Shown here piece after piece: positions 49,650 to 60,426 of a DNA stretch of 64,000 nt. The notes below the pieces were generated by a model. That model worked only from the letters and a program-made list of their open reading frames with translations, made no database searches and was not told the origin of the DNA. Within the stretch, counting starts at the first letter, position 1, and every line of letters starts with the position of its first letter. The DNA comes from Dastarcus helophoroides (Eukaryota > Arthropoda > Insecta > Coleoptera > Bothrideridae). Both the position numbers and the translations under genes were made by a program. Where the stretch lies: assembly GCA_028583605.1 (NCBI GenBank), contig CM053334.1:21668868-21732867 (forward strand), in the 5' to 3' direction.

Positions 49650-50765
49650 TGTAACGAAATGTAAATTATAGAATTTACTACGTAAGAAAATTTTATAGAA
49701 AGATCTGATAAGGAAAAGCGGCCGCGATAATGAAGCAAACAGCAGATAAGCGTTCCAGAAATTTCGGCAAACGATAAGTCTTATCTGCTGGATTTTTCTA
49801 GAACCCAGAAGCCAGAACTATATAAGGCGGTCGCCTTTCCCTCGAAGTCAGTCAGTCAGAAGTCAGTGTAGTGTAGTTAGTTAGTAGCTAAAAGTGAGTT
49901 AATTATTCAGTTGTAGTGTTCCGAGTTTAGTTTGGAAATAAAGTGGTTATAATTCACGCGTAATAATCATTTCGAACCGATAGTCCCGTAACATCTCTTC
50001 ATCGTGTTCTTTTTCCTGTCGTCTTCGTTTTTCGTCTTGTTTTTTCTTGTCGTCTTCGTTCTTCATCTTATTTTTTCTCTTGTCGGCTTTTTTCTTCGTC
50101 TTGTAGTTTTCGTTCTTCCTCCTGTTCTTTTCCTTGTCGTCTTTGTTATTCGTCTTGTCGTCTTCGTTCTTCCTCCTGTTCTTTTTCTTGTCGTCTTTCT
50201 TCTGCCTGATCTCTAAACATTGCTAATAACGCTTGCAATTGTTGTTCTATTTTGGCCGATTTTAATCTCGTTTCCATAAAGTGTTTCAGAATGTTCAACA
50301 ATTTTTTTTGACGGCCCCCGTATAACTACTTAACACTGTATAACGTCCAAGATAAAATCAACTGCGGCACCTGGCACGAATTTTTTTTTGAGTAATAAAG
50401 CACAATCCACGACACCAGATGTTACGGGCTATCGGTTCCAAATGATTATTACGCGTGAATTATAACCACTTTATTTCCAAACTAAACTCGGAACACTACA
50501 ACTGAATAATTAACTCACTTCTATCTACTAACTCACTAACTAGCTACACTGACTTCTGACCGACTGACTTCGAGGGAAAGGCGACTACCTTATATAGTTC
50601 TGGCTTCCAGATTCTAGAAAAATCCAGCAGATAAGGCTTATCGTTTTCCAAAATTTCTGGAACGCTTATCTGCCGTTTGCTTGATTATTGCGGCCGCTTT
50701 CCCTTATCAGATCTTTCTAGAAAATTTTCTTACGTACTAAATTCTACAATTTACCTTTTGTTACA
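49650..50765. mobile_element. Head-to-head pair of LTRs enclosing a gag remnant
   Basis: A plus-oriented LTR (49650-49993, 344 bp) and a minus-oriented LTR (50420-50765, 346 bp) of a second subfamily enclose 426 bp of internal sequence. Read from the minus-strand LTR, the interior starts with a primer-binding-like TGGTGTCGTGGATTGTG and a leader, then a short gag start. The plus-strand LTR takes the place of the rest of the element in inverted orientation. The LTRs differ by roughly 7%. The flanks (ACAC, ATAG) give no target duplication. It lies in intron 3 of the PTB gene. Confidence 0.9.
50146..50277 (-). pseudogene. gag N-terminal remnant of subfamily-2 LTR element
   Basis: Starts METRLKSAKIEQQLQALLAM, continues FRDQAEERRQEKEQEEERRR and stops after QDE. 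It is a charged coiled coil like the start of gag in the full element at 14430. Beyond the stop the repeats of Glu/Arg/Gln codons continue with more stops to 49994. Confidence 0.6.
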
Positions 50766-51434
50766 ATAGGTTTAAATTCTTGGGGAAAATTCCTTTCGGT
50801 AACGAGTTCCATAACTTGGAAGTTCTATGGAAAAGAGTCTCCGTAGACAAAAGTCCTCACTGTGTCAAGCTGGACCACATAGGAATTTATTGTCTCCGAC
50901 TGTCTCATATACCTCAAAAATCTAGCCCTTGGGGGGATCAGTCCCATTAGTTCCTACCAGATTCTCCCATGAAAGTACTTGTAGAAAAGAGATAAGTCAC
51001 CAACCATCCGCCTGTGCTCTAGTGTTTCGAGAGGATCGTTCAAACTCTCGTCATCAATTAGGCAAATCGCTTTTGAAATGAATCCAGGAGAGCCAAAGGG
51101 TGCTTTGGAGTTGAACTCCAAACTCCAAAACTCCAAAAAAAACTCCAAATGAACTCAGTATTCTAGTGTTAGCCTAACTTGAGCTGAGCTAGCGTGAGTA
51201 GCTGATGAGATGTGAAGTACTTTTTAGCTCCAAAAAGAAAACCTAGCTTCTGAGAGGCGGACTTGGCAATAGCGCGCGCATGATCGTTCCAAGAGAAGTT
51301 AGTGCTCGGTTTTCTTGGAGAAAACCGCGACCTGACTTTGTGAAGCGGTTGAAATCAGCCAGATTTTTCTTACCCCATTCCAGTTTGATTTCGATATTCA
51401 CGATTAATCATCTGTATTTACTGTTCCCTTAGTT
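50766..51434 (-). mobile_element. 3' part of a jockey-like non-LTR retrotransposon
   Basis: The minus strand encodes, with breaks, WSSTPKHPLALLDSFQKR near 51130-51060, LEHRRMVGDLSLFYKYFHGR near 50990 and TSKLWNSLPKGIF near 50800. This is the usual order after the reverse transcriptase in jockey-type elements. The left end coincides with the end of the LTR at 50765. Confidence 0.75.
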
Positions 51435-53859
51435 CAGGGGTCGACTAACCGCGGCTCGGGAGTCGCATGCGGCTCTTCGAATGTATTATTGATTACATAC
51501 ATTTTTAATGTTCATTTTTACCACCTTAGAGGCTGATTTATGAAAAATCTTTTATTGGTGCTCGCCTACATATTTCAGGATGTAAAATTTCATGCTCCTA
51601 GACCAGGAGTCGGCAAACCTGCGGCTCACTGAGCCGCGTGTGGCTCTCTTGAAAGAAAATTGCGGCTCTTTAAATTCTCCTAAAAAAATAAATAAAAGCT
51701 GGGGTGGGCAGACATGCAGACACTCATTAAACAAGTGACCTGCAAAAGTCGAAATTTCCAAAAATACTTTTCTAGGAATTTTCACGTTTTGCTTCAATTT
51801 TAACAAAAGGTTATGATTTCAAGACGTATTTTTCCGAAATTTTTGATTGATCTATATTAACATTTTGAAAAAAACACATGAAATTTGAAATTTCTAGAAA
51901 GGGACCAACTTGGGGAGTCTAAATTTCTAAAAAATATTTTTCTTATGATTTTTATTTTTTTATTTGTAAATTTTTTACAACCTTAAGATTTCGTGAATTA
52001 CTTTTTGTGAGAAAAAAAAATTTAAATTTACAGAAACGGTAAAGTCCGAAATAAAAGAAAAAGCCGAATTTTGAGAAAAAGAGATTTCGAAAAAATTAAG
52101 AAAAAGAGACTTTGAAAAAATTGAGAAAAAAGAAGAGATTCCACAAAAATTGAAAAAAGAAAAAGAAATTTTAAAAGGATATGAATTTATCAAAAGCTTT
52201 CAATAAAAGATGTAATCTTAGGAAAAAAAAACCTAGAAGTTCTACAGTAGATTGAAACCGAGGACAAATTAAAAACTGAAACTTTTAAACAATTTGGATT
52301 TTTTGAAATATTGTAAAATTTCAAAAAGAGAAATTGTAAAAATTAAGTGGAACCTTAAAAAAAATTGTCGATCTTTAAAAAACTCGAAGATTTTTAATGA
52401 AGAAGAAAAAAGTCTAATTTTAGGAAGAATTTCATGGAAAAGGTTTAGTAACAGCTCGAAATGTCCACGAAAAAATTGCAATTTTCCAGAGAAAGCTAAA
52501 TTTTCAAAATAAATTTTCAATTTCGAGAATAAGACGAATTAAAAAAACCCCAAATTTTCAGATAAATTCGAATTTTAAGAAAATTGGTTAAATACTTTCG
52601 AAAGAAAATTCCAAGAAAATTTCGAGAAGTGTTAAACTCTAAAAAAGGTCAAAATTTGCCAGAAAAAAACAAAATATTGAGAAAAAGAGATTTGGAAATA
52701 AAATTGGGAAAAATGAAGAGATTAAAACAATGATTTGCCTAATTGGGAAAAAGGGGGAAATTTCAAAAAAAAATGAATTTATCGAAAGTTCTGAAAAAGA
52801 AAAAGAAAAAAACGTCGAATTGTGACAATAGATTGAAATCTAAAACAAATTTAAAACCTGAAATTTGTAGACAATTTAGAATTTTCTAAAAAATTGCAAA
52901 ATTTCGAAAAGAAAAATTATAAGAGTAAACTGGAAGCTTAAAAAAAATTGAAATTTAAAAATTTAAAGTCTTACAGAGGAGAAGAAAAAGCTCAAATTTT
53001 AGGAACAATTTCAAGAAAAAAGTCTAAATTTTAAGAAAAGCTCGAAACTTTAACAACAAATTTACAACTTTCCAGCGAAAGTTAAATTTTGGGAATAAAT
53101 TTGAAATTTAGATTTAATTTTAGGAAACAGGTCGAAATTTCCAGAAAATAAATAAAAGTTTAAATGTTCAGCGGAAGTCAATATTTGAGGGAAATGGTGA
53201 ATTTGGAAAGGGAACGTTATTTAAATAGAAATTTCGAGAAAAAGTCGCAATTTAGAATAAAGTCAAAAAAATGTAATTAGGAAAAAAGTCAAATCTAAGA
53301 ATAGATCTAAATTTCGAAAAAGAAAACTTTGAGGAAAGGGTCGAAATCTTCAAAAACTCTTTTATTTAAAATCTCCAAGTTATTACTTCAAATTTTTACT
53401 TTTTTTTATTAAGAAATCGATAAAGGATGATTTTTTGAGAAATAAGTCGAAACTTTCAGTTAGTCGAATTAGAAAAAAGTAAACATTTTTACAGATTGTC
53501 AACTTTGAGAAAAAAGGAACATTTAGGTAAACAAATCTAATTTTAGGAGTCAAATACATAGTTAAGCAAAGACGAATACAGAGAAGGGTTAAAAAAAAAG
53601 TTGAATTTGCGAGAAAAAGGGAGATTTTGAATTAAAGCTCTAAATTTTGAGAAATAAGAGATCTTTTGGGCTAAATATATTTTCGTTTGACTACATGAGT
53701 TAAAGGGGTCTCTCTTTCTGTCCCATATTTTGTCTGATGTATCTGATTTAATTTTGAAATAAAATGTAAAATCAGAAAAATTTGTGGCTGTTTGAAATTC
53801 ACGAAACTAATTTTTTTATTGCAGTTGGCTCTTTTGACTTAAAAGTTTGCCGACCCCTG
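51435..53859. mobile_element. hAT-like non-autonomous element filled with A-rich satellite
   Basis: The left end CAGGGGTCGACTAACCGCGG and right end (reverse complement CAGGGGTCGGCAAACTTTTA) are related terminal inverted repeats of the CAGGGGTCGGCAAAC type known from hAT elements. A second terminus-like sequence (GGAGTCGGCAAACCTGCGGC) lies at 51606, suggesting nesting. The interior from about 51840 to 53650 is A-rich satellite. No transposase is present. No 8-bp target duplication is visible. Confidence 0.65.
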
Positions 53860-54640
53860 AATTAGGCGAATCGCTTGAATTAAATCCAGAAGAGCCAAAG
53901 CATGCCTTCGAGCTGAACTCCAAACATGAGCACAGTATTCTAGTGTTGGCCTAACTTGAGCTTATATAGTGTGAGTAGCTGATAAGATGTGAAGTACTTT
54001 ACAGCTCCAAAAAGAAAACCTAGCTCCTAAGAGGCGGACTTGCCAATGGGCGCGCGGATGATCGTCCCAAGAGAAGTTAGTGATTGCATTCACTCCTAGG
54101 ATAGACAAGATTAGATCCCATCGAGAGGATTTTACCATCCATTAGTATGTTTGTTGCATTATCCTTTAACGTTTTCTTAGAGAAAACCGCGGCCTGAGTT
54201 TTTGAAGCGTTGAAGTCGACCAGATTTTTCTTACCCCATTCCAAAATGATTTCGAGATCCCAAATAATCATCTGCATCTGCTGTTCCCTTAGTCGATCTA
54301 AAACAACGACGGATAACAGTTTGTCTGGGAAAAAAATGACACCAGGTATCATCTGCGTAGCTGTATATCGGATTGGAAGTTAAAGCTAAGAGATCGTTTA
54401 TGTGCTAACAGAAACAAAGTAGGAGACAGGACAGACCCCTGAGGCACCCCTGCATTAATCGCAAATGGATGAGATGCCATGGACGACGACCTGAAGAGAT
54501 CTGTCAGTGAGAACATTGGATATCAAATGATAGAGTCCAGGAAGAAGACCATGGCGAGAAAGAGATCGATCCCAGACTCTGTCGAAGGTCTTTGAGATAT
54601 CCAATATCGCAATCCTAGCCTCACCATGTTTTTCCATAAA
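53860..54640 (-). mobile_element. Reverse transcriptase fragment of a jockey-like non-LTR element
   Basis: From high to low coordinates, the minus strand reads EARIAILDISKTFDRVWDRS, LLPGLYHLISNVLTDRSLQV, then in other frames GVPQGSVLSPTLFL and SYADDT (the catalytic YADD). WDLEIILEWGKKNLVDFNAS and SSARRHALALLDLIQ follow. Several frame breaks make it a relic. Its lower 430 bp duplicates, in the same orientation, the right end of 50766-51434. Confidence 0.88.
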
Positions 54641-54647
54641 TACTTAC

Positions 54648-54879
54648 CTCAAAATTTTCAAAATCACTAACAATAGATGACGCCGTGCTTCTTTTTCGTC
54701 GTGGTGGCCTCACAGGTATGCTGCCATTTTTCTCATTAAAGACACTGGATGCTGTCGAAATGCACGTAATTCCGTTTCTATTTTTGGGCTTCTTCTCTTT
54801 CGCCTTCATATGGGACATTAAAGATTTGTAGAGGGTTGCAGCTATTACTATAGCATCTTCAGAAGTTTGGCAAACAAAT
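54648..54879 (-). CDS. PTB-domain protein, exon 3 (end of PTB domain)
   Basis: The acceptor GATTTACAG and donor TTTTGAG|GTAAGT bound FVCQTSEDAIVIAATLYKSL MSHMK. This is the C-terminal helix of a PTB/PID domain, following the CHG-FVC strand. Next comes a basic stretch with RPPRRKRSTAS, and the exon ends VSDFENFE. It joins exon 2 in phase (CAT GG|A TTT, H-G-F). The RPPRRKR cluster could be a nuclear or membrane-binding signal. Confidence 0.9.
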
Positions 54880-55000
54880 CTGTAAATCAATACATACTTT
54901 TGATACAAAACAAACATTTTAAATTCAATCAATATTTACAGATTTTTTTAATTTGATTAATTCGGAATCGATTTACTGAAAACATAAATTAATTAAATAA

Positions 55001-55160
55001 TTGAAATACAAATCTTATCCCCTGAAACCAAGGAAGATGAAAAAACTCTAATACGTTTCGATAGCCAAGCTACCATCTTTAGAGAGATGATTTTTTTTCT
55101 TGGTTCAAGGGACAAGATTAGTATTTCGATTTTTGAAGATAACCAAGGTTCAGTTCGATA
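55001..55160. repeat. Foldback-family repeat, shortened hairpin
   Basis: Left arm TTGAAATACAAATCTTATCC ... 'cgatagccaagctaccatct', with a shortened right arm TCTTGGTTCAAGGGACAAG ... GAAGATAACCAAGG. Lies in intron 2 of the PTB gene. Confidence 0.8.
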
Positions 55161-55681
55161 CACAAAAAAAAATAATTACATGAAAACTGTTGACTAATTG
55201 CTGTAAAAACTTATCCTAACATTATATTGTATTAATCGTCTCTCAACAGTTCCCATTTCATTAAGAATTTATTTACAACCCGGATGTATCATGTAAGGAT
55301 ACAAGGGTAACTAATGGTGACCCGCCCAGCAATAAGCTCTCTGAAAAGAGCTTTTAGAGTCATCATTTTTTAGAGTCTGACAGTCGGGAAATATTGTCAA
55401 AAAGTTAACATTATGTTAACATAAAGATTTCTCATCCTAAAGACATCTATCAAAATCATCTTATAGATATCTGTTAGACATCAGTAATCTGAAGACTAAA
55501 AAAAGTTATCTAAATGTTAACATTTCTGTGTCTCTTAAAGAGATCGCTTAAATGATATCTTTAAGATATCTTTCTCATTTAGGTGCTGTACAGGGAGTAA
55601 CTTTCTTGTATTATGGGTGAAATACAAGCGCCCTGCGTTTAGGTATATTAAACTTAAATTATTTCAATTAAATCTTCGGCA
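55161..55681 (-). other. Intron 2, single-copy part
   Basis: AT-rich intron without recognisable features apart from clustered GATATCT/AGATATC-type words near 55450-55580. Confidence 0.4.
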
Positions 55682-56073
55682 ATGAAACAACTGAACGTGC
55701 TACAGTTGAAAATATTTACAACCAACCGAAGTTTCGCCTTTCTTGGCCTCATCAGTATTCGTAGGATCGATGTAATTATTTTCAACTTATAGCATTAGTC
55801 AGCTACATAATAACTTAACGTAGTAAGCGCTAACAGACTTTCGGCTGCATCTGACGAGGAACATGTTTTCTACATGCTACTTGAAGCAGTAGCAAAAATG
55901 TTCCTCGTAAAAAACGGCCGAAAGTCAGTTACAACTTACTCAATGGAATTCACCTCTCTTGAGTACTCATAACTAATTGCTGTAAGTTAAAAATGTTGAT
56001 TCTATCATACGATGAGGTCAAGGAAGTCCGAAACTGTAAATGTTTTCAACTGTAGCACATTCGATGATTTCAT
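55682..56073. mobile_element. MITE with very long terminal inverted repeats
   Basis: 'tgctacagttgaaaatattt' near 55698 is mirrored by AAATGTTTTCAACTGTAGCA near 56038. The pairing continues inward: CTTGGCCTCATC with GATGAGGTCAAGG, GACTTTCGGC with GCCGAAAGTC, and ACGAGGAACAT with ATGTTCCTCGT. Nearly the whole 392-bp element can fold on itself. No coding capacity. Confidence 0.8.
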
Positions 56074-56354
56074 TACAGAATATTCAATTGGCTTAACAAT
56101 TTATTTATTTAAAAAGTTGACATTAAAAAGCGTAAAAAATCCCAAAATTTTGACCTAATGTTTCGATTTATATATTTTTTTTAATGGATTAAAATGGATT
56201 TGTTTACGAATGGATTAAAAAAATATAGTAGGTCACAAATTACTTGGGGCATCAGTACTGTATCAGCCTGCCCTCTTCAAGTAATAGATTGGATCTTGTT
56301 GCAATTCGTCCTCTTTTTTAACACCTAACTGACAGAAGACGTCATAATACATAC

Positions 56355-56610
56355 CCATGGCACTCTAATTGCTTGTGTACTCCTATTTTTCTCATAACTA
56401 CCGCGAACAAAGGTGAATGAGCCTCCTCGCTGATGTACTTCTTTTCGTTTTCATCCAGCGTTCTAAACAGCGATTGTTTATCTATGTTGTCTGGATCGGT
56501 AATTAAAGGCAAGAAAGCGTAAGAAGGCTGCCTCGATGAATCTTGTATTACGAATTTCACAGCTGACCAAACAGCTATCGTTGGAAAAGAGTTCATTTGT
56601 TCCAAGTCAC
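56355..56610 (-). CDS. PTB-domain protein, exon 2 (middle of PTB domain)
   Basis: The acceptor TGCCCGCAG and donor ATGG|GTATGT bound DLEQMNSFPTIAVWSAVKFV, IQDSSRQPSYAFLPLITDPD, NIDKQSLFRTLDENEKKYIS and EEAHSPLFAVVMRKIGVHKQ, then LECH. The pattern (PTIAVWSAVKFV strand, HSPLFAVVMRK strand, LECHGFVC) is the second half of a PTB/PID fold. It joins exon 1 at G-D (AAA G|GT GAC). PTB domains bind NPxY-type peptides or phosphoinositides; the ligand here is unknown. Confidence 0.92.
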
Positions 56611-57365
56611 CTGCGGGCAGAAGCACGAAGTATATTTCAAAACTGGTGCACCAACTTATTTAGTTCACGCTACTTTATCATCCATCCTTCATACTTAAAA
56701 TCTGACTTTTGAAATAATAACAATAATTCGTAAGTTCTTTGGCGTTTCGATAATAATTTTGTATTCGGAATTTGAATCGTTGCCAATTAATTTCAGATAT
56801 TTTAACCTTTTGTTTAAAGAAAAAAGAGTCTTGGAGACTGCCGGCAGAAGTGAAAACTTAAAACTAGGAAATATGTGGTATAGTTCGACCCCCACGCTAG
56901 TAAACAAGTCAGAATATTGGAAATATTTGAACGTAATTTTTAAAACAGAACCGTGAAAATGTTAACGAAAAACTATTTAGTCTAAAGTGAAGATTTGGAG
57001 AAAAAAGCTTTAAAATAAAGATAAAAAACCTATAACTATAAAAAAAATTAGGGATTTCGAATTAACTTTTGAAAATTTCCTGCACTGAGCGCTCGAAATT
57101 TCGACTTTTTTGTAGAAATTCCTAAATTAAAGTCGAAATTTCAATCTATACTCTATGATTAAGTTAGGTCGATGACAATTGAGTCTCACCACTCCCCTCT
57201 CCCAACAATATTGACAGTTGAAAGTAGGGTGCCTTCAATAAATTCTACTTTTATTGCCAAAATTGTGACTTTTTTGTCGAAATTTTGAGAAAAATAGTCG
57301 AAATTTCGAGTTTGAAGTCAAAATTTCGAGATTAAATTTAAAATTTCAACTTTAATTTCAGAATT
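56611..57365 (-). other. Intron 1 of the PTB gene, left part
   Basis: Single-copy sequence to about 57000, then TCGAAATTTCGA-type satellite units bordering the pentamer array. Open frames of 65-70 codons have no support. Confidence 0.5.
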
Positions 57366-57973
57366 TCTTCTTCTCTTCTCTTCTCTTCTCTTCTCTCCTC
57401 TTCTCTTCTCTTCTCTTCTCTTCTCTTCTCTTCTCTTCTCTTCTCTTCTCTTCTCTTCTCTTCTCTTCTCTTCTCTTCTCTTCTCTTCTCTTCTCTTCTC
57501 TTCTCTTCTCTTCTCTTCTCTTCTCTTCTCTTCTCTTCTCTTCTCTTCTCTTCTCTTCTCTTCTCTTCTCTTCTCTTCTCTTCTCTTCTCTTCTCTTCTC
57601 TTCTCTTCTCTTCTCTTCTCTTCTCTTCTTTCTTTCTCTTCTCTTCTCTTCTCTTCTCTTCTCTTCTCTTCTCTTCTCTTCTCTTCTCTTCTCTTCTCTT
57701 CTCTTCTCTTCTCTTCTCTTCTCTTCTCTTCTCTTCTCTTCTCTTCTCTTCTCTTCTTTCTCTTCTTTTCTCTTCTCTTCTCTTCTCTTCTCTTCTCTTC
57801 TCCTTTCCTCTCATCTACTCTCCTATCCTCTCTTCTCTTCTCTTCTTTTCTCTTCCCTTCTATTCTCCTCTCTTCTCCTTCGTTCTCCTCTCTTCTCCTC
57901 TCGTCTCCTCTACTCTCCTATCTTTTCTTCTCGTCTCTTCCTTTCTCTTCTCTTTTCTTCTCTTCTCTTCTTC
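57366..57973 (+). repeat. (TTCTC)n array
   Basis: About 600 bp of the pentanucleotide TTCTC with a few TTCTTTC interruptions, degrading to the right. It lies in intron 1 of the PTB gene, so the transcript carries (GAGAA)n. The apparent 158-codon RREEK frame is a translation of the array. Satellite units of the GAAATTTCGA type flank it on both sides. Confidence 0.97.
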
Positions 57974-58785
57974 AGTTTTGACTTCTTTCGAAATTTTGAC
58001 ACTTTAATTTCAAAATTTCGACTTTTTTCTCGAAAGTTTGAGAAAAAATCGAACTTTCGAGTTTAAAGTCAAAATTTCGAGATTAAATTTTAAATTTCAA
58101 CTATAATTTCAGAATTTCCAAAAAAAAGTCGAAATTTCGAGTTTAAAGTCAAAGTTCCAAGATTAAAGTTGAAATTTCGAGAAGAGTCGAAATTTCGAGA
58201 AAAAAGTCGAAATTTCGAAATTTAAATACAAATTTCGACTTTAATCTCGGACCTTCGAGAAAAAAAGTCGAAAATTCAAGAAAAAATTCCAAATTTAAAA
58301 AATTCTTTTTAGTCTATGTTCTTCCTACCCGTCGTATATATGTCTAAATGAGACTAAATGACAACTGCAAGGTTTTAATACATTTGATCTACTATCAGAA
58401 CAAACCTACTGATGAAGAACCCCAGTTATTTTGAATAAAATAACTCGACGATCTTAAATCGGTTCACTATTTTACGAATTTCAATTCATTCATTCAAATC
58501 ACACAATATTTCGTCAAAAAAATAACTTTTCAAAGATTGTTCTTTTGTCATAGAGACTTCTAATTTCTTCGCAAAAATAAAACGTCAAGTGACATTTTAA
58601 TCAAAAGAATAAGTAATTGCATGCATTTTTAGCTACATTTTTTTCTAAAAACAATCACTACACACTTGATGACGTTTATTTGACCAGTGTTGCCAGATTA
58701 GTAGAACTTCTACTAGATTTTGACGTCTAGTGATCGAACAATTTGTTCAGAAAAACAGTTCTGCTCTAACCTAGTAGACACTAAC
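57974..58785 (-). other. Intron 1 near exon 1
   Basis: GAAATTTCGA satellite units to about 58310, then single-copy sequence. No gene. Confidence 0.5.
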
Positions 58786-59450
58786 CTTTCTCCCCCTCAT
58801 AATGAACTTTAAGTCCTTGACTAGAAATCTCCAGGCGCCCCGTTAAACTCTTCTTGACTTTAGTGGTCCTTTTGTAGGCGAAATAAAGGTCCCTTAGGGG
58901 CTTCTGAAGCCCTGCTAAACTAGTAACTTTTTCCTGTAGCGTCACCGAACCTAAATAATCCACTGAAAAACTATGCACCGCGGCTTTACTAACGTCTATC
59001 CCGTTATCTTTCGCCACGTCGGAAAACATCTTTTCTATCCGCGCTTGGACGCTATTTTTCACGCTAGCACTAGCGTCCGAGTCGAACATTGAATCGATTT
59101 TTTGCTTATAAACACTATAGACGCTTTCGCGATCCCCTTGATCCTCTTGGAGTCTGAAACCGTTGGATCTGTTGCTGAAGATGCTGTGATTCGATGGCGA
59201 GTTGTTTTGCATCGGTGTGTTGTTGATGATTCTCTTCGGTGATGGACAACGCGGGGGTCCTTCGGTTGGTTTTTGCGATTTTTGAATCTTGAGGGGTATG
59301 GCGGTGGTGGTTATCGGGCCTAATAAGTGGCGGCATTGCTGGCTGGTCTTGGTATAACGACGCTATCCATATTACACATTACCATGATGGTGGTTTAGCT
59401 CGCTTCTTCGGGGGCCGGTCCCGAAGCGCAGCTTTTCTTACCAATCATCT
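58786..59450 (-). CDS. PTB-domain protein, exon 1 (start codon and first half of PTB domain)
   Basis: A 5' UTR starts after the acceptor TTGTTTCAG (59451). I choose ATG 59385 (ATCATGG context) because an in-frame TAA lies upstream. It reads MVMCNMDSVVIPRPASNAAT. After a frame break near 59321 it reads GPITTTAIPLKIQKSQKPTE and on to VYSVYKQKIDSMFDSDASAS. The PTB domain begins VHSFSVDYLGSVTLQEKVTS, then LAGLQKPLRDLYFAYKRTTK and SLTGRLEISSQGLKVHYEGE. The VDYLGS motif and GLKVHY strand are typical of PTB domains. The donor is AAAG|GTTAGT. The whole protein would be about 1,110 residues. An upstream non-coding exon must exist to the right. Confidence 0.9.
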
Positions 59451-60426
59451 CTGAAACAACAAATGGACACCAAATTAGTATAGTTGTGAAAAAGCCAAGT
59501 TGCCAGATCTCCCGTATTTTCCGGGTTCTATCTTATTTTGGTCAAAAAAATGGTTTCTTTCGTATTACGTATTTTATAAGAGAAGTTGAAGACCTTTTTT
59601 TAGTCGTTGGTCTACATCTGCAATTATTATTTTGAGATAATGACCATTTTATTTTTTGTCATCAAATGTTTCTGAACGACATTTTTAATTACCTCCTTTA
59701 AGATATTGCAAAATCGTTTTTTTATATATCAAAGTCCCGTTAATCCGAAAATTACAAGTGGCAACCCTACTTCAGTTTGACATAACTCTTCTTCATCTCA
59801 CGAAATGGTCTTAGGGGTCTTTTGAAATGCAATTTTACCATATATTTTTAAAGTCACTGTTCATTATCTCAACATAGTCAGTCAAAATTGGTACAAGTGT
59901 CGTAGATATTTAGTGTCATTTAAAATTGAATTTGTTTGACAGCGATTGTTTTGGTCAATTTTCAAAGTCAAAATTTGACCATGCGGAATGATAATGAAGC
60001 ACACTGTTGCCAGATGAGAATCAAATTCTCGCATTTAAGGGTTTTTTGGGATCCTGAGAGGAAAAAGTGGAGATTCGACCATAATGAAATTTTTTGACTC
60101 TGAAGGGTTGTTCGTTTTTAAAAGATACCAATTGTTGTTGCTTAATTAATAGTGATATTATTTTAAATTCATATTTTAGGACACAAAACGTCTGTTATAT
60201 CCTGAATAAATTTGAGGAATTTGTTTCGCAATTAAGCAAGAGTTTAAAAAATTAAAGTTTTAAGTATTCTTGTAAACCATCTCAAATTTTCGACCATAAC
60301 CTGGTAATTTAAGTTCTAGAAATCTTCAGATCTGGCTTGTAACAAAAACCGCTCATAAGTCAAAACGGCTTTCCTACAGCAATCAAAATATTACCCGAAG
60401 GATACCTTCCATTAGTGGATCATATT
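59451..60426 (-). other. Sequence upstream of PTB coding exon 1
   Basis: Single-copy AT-rich sequence, intronic or promoter-proximal for the PTB gene. Nothing specific seen. Confidence 0.4.

Noticed and set aside
49994..50216. Plus-strand 70-codon hydrophobic frame
   Set aside because: Antisense of the coiled-coil gag remnant.
57338..57814. 158-codon RREEK-rich frame, minus strand
   Set aside because: Direct translation of (GAGAA)n in an intron.
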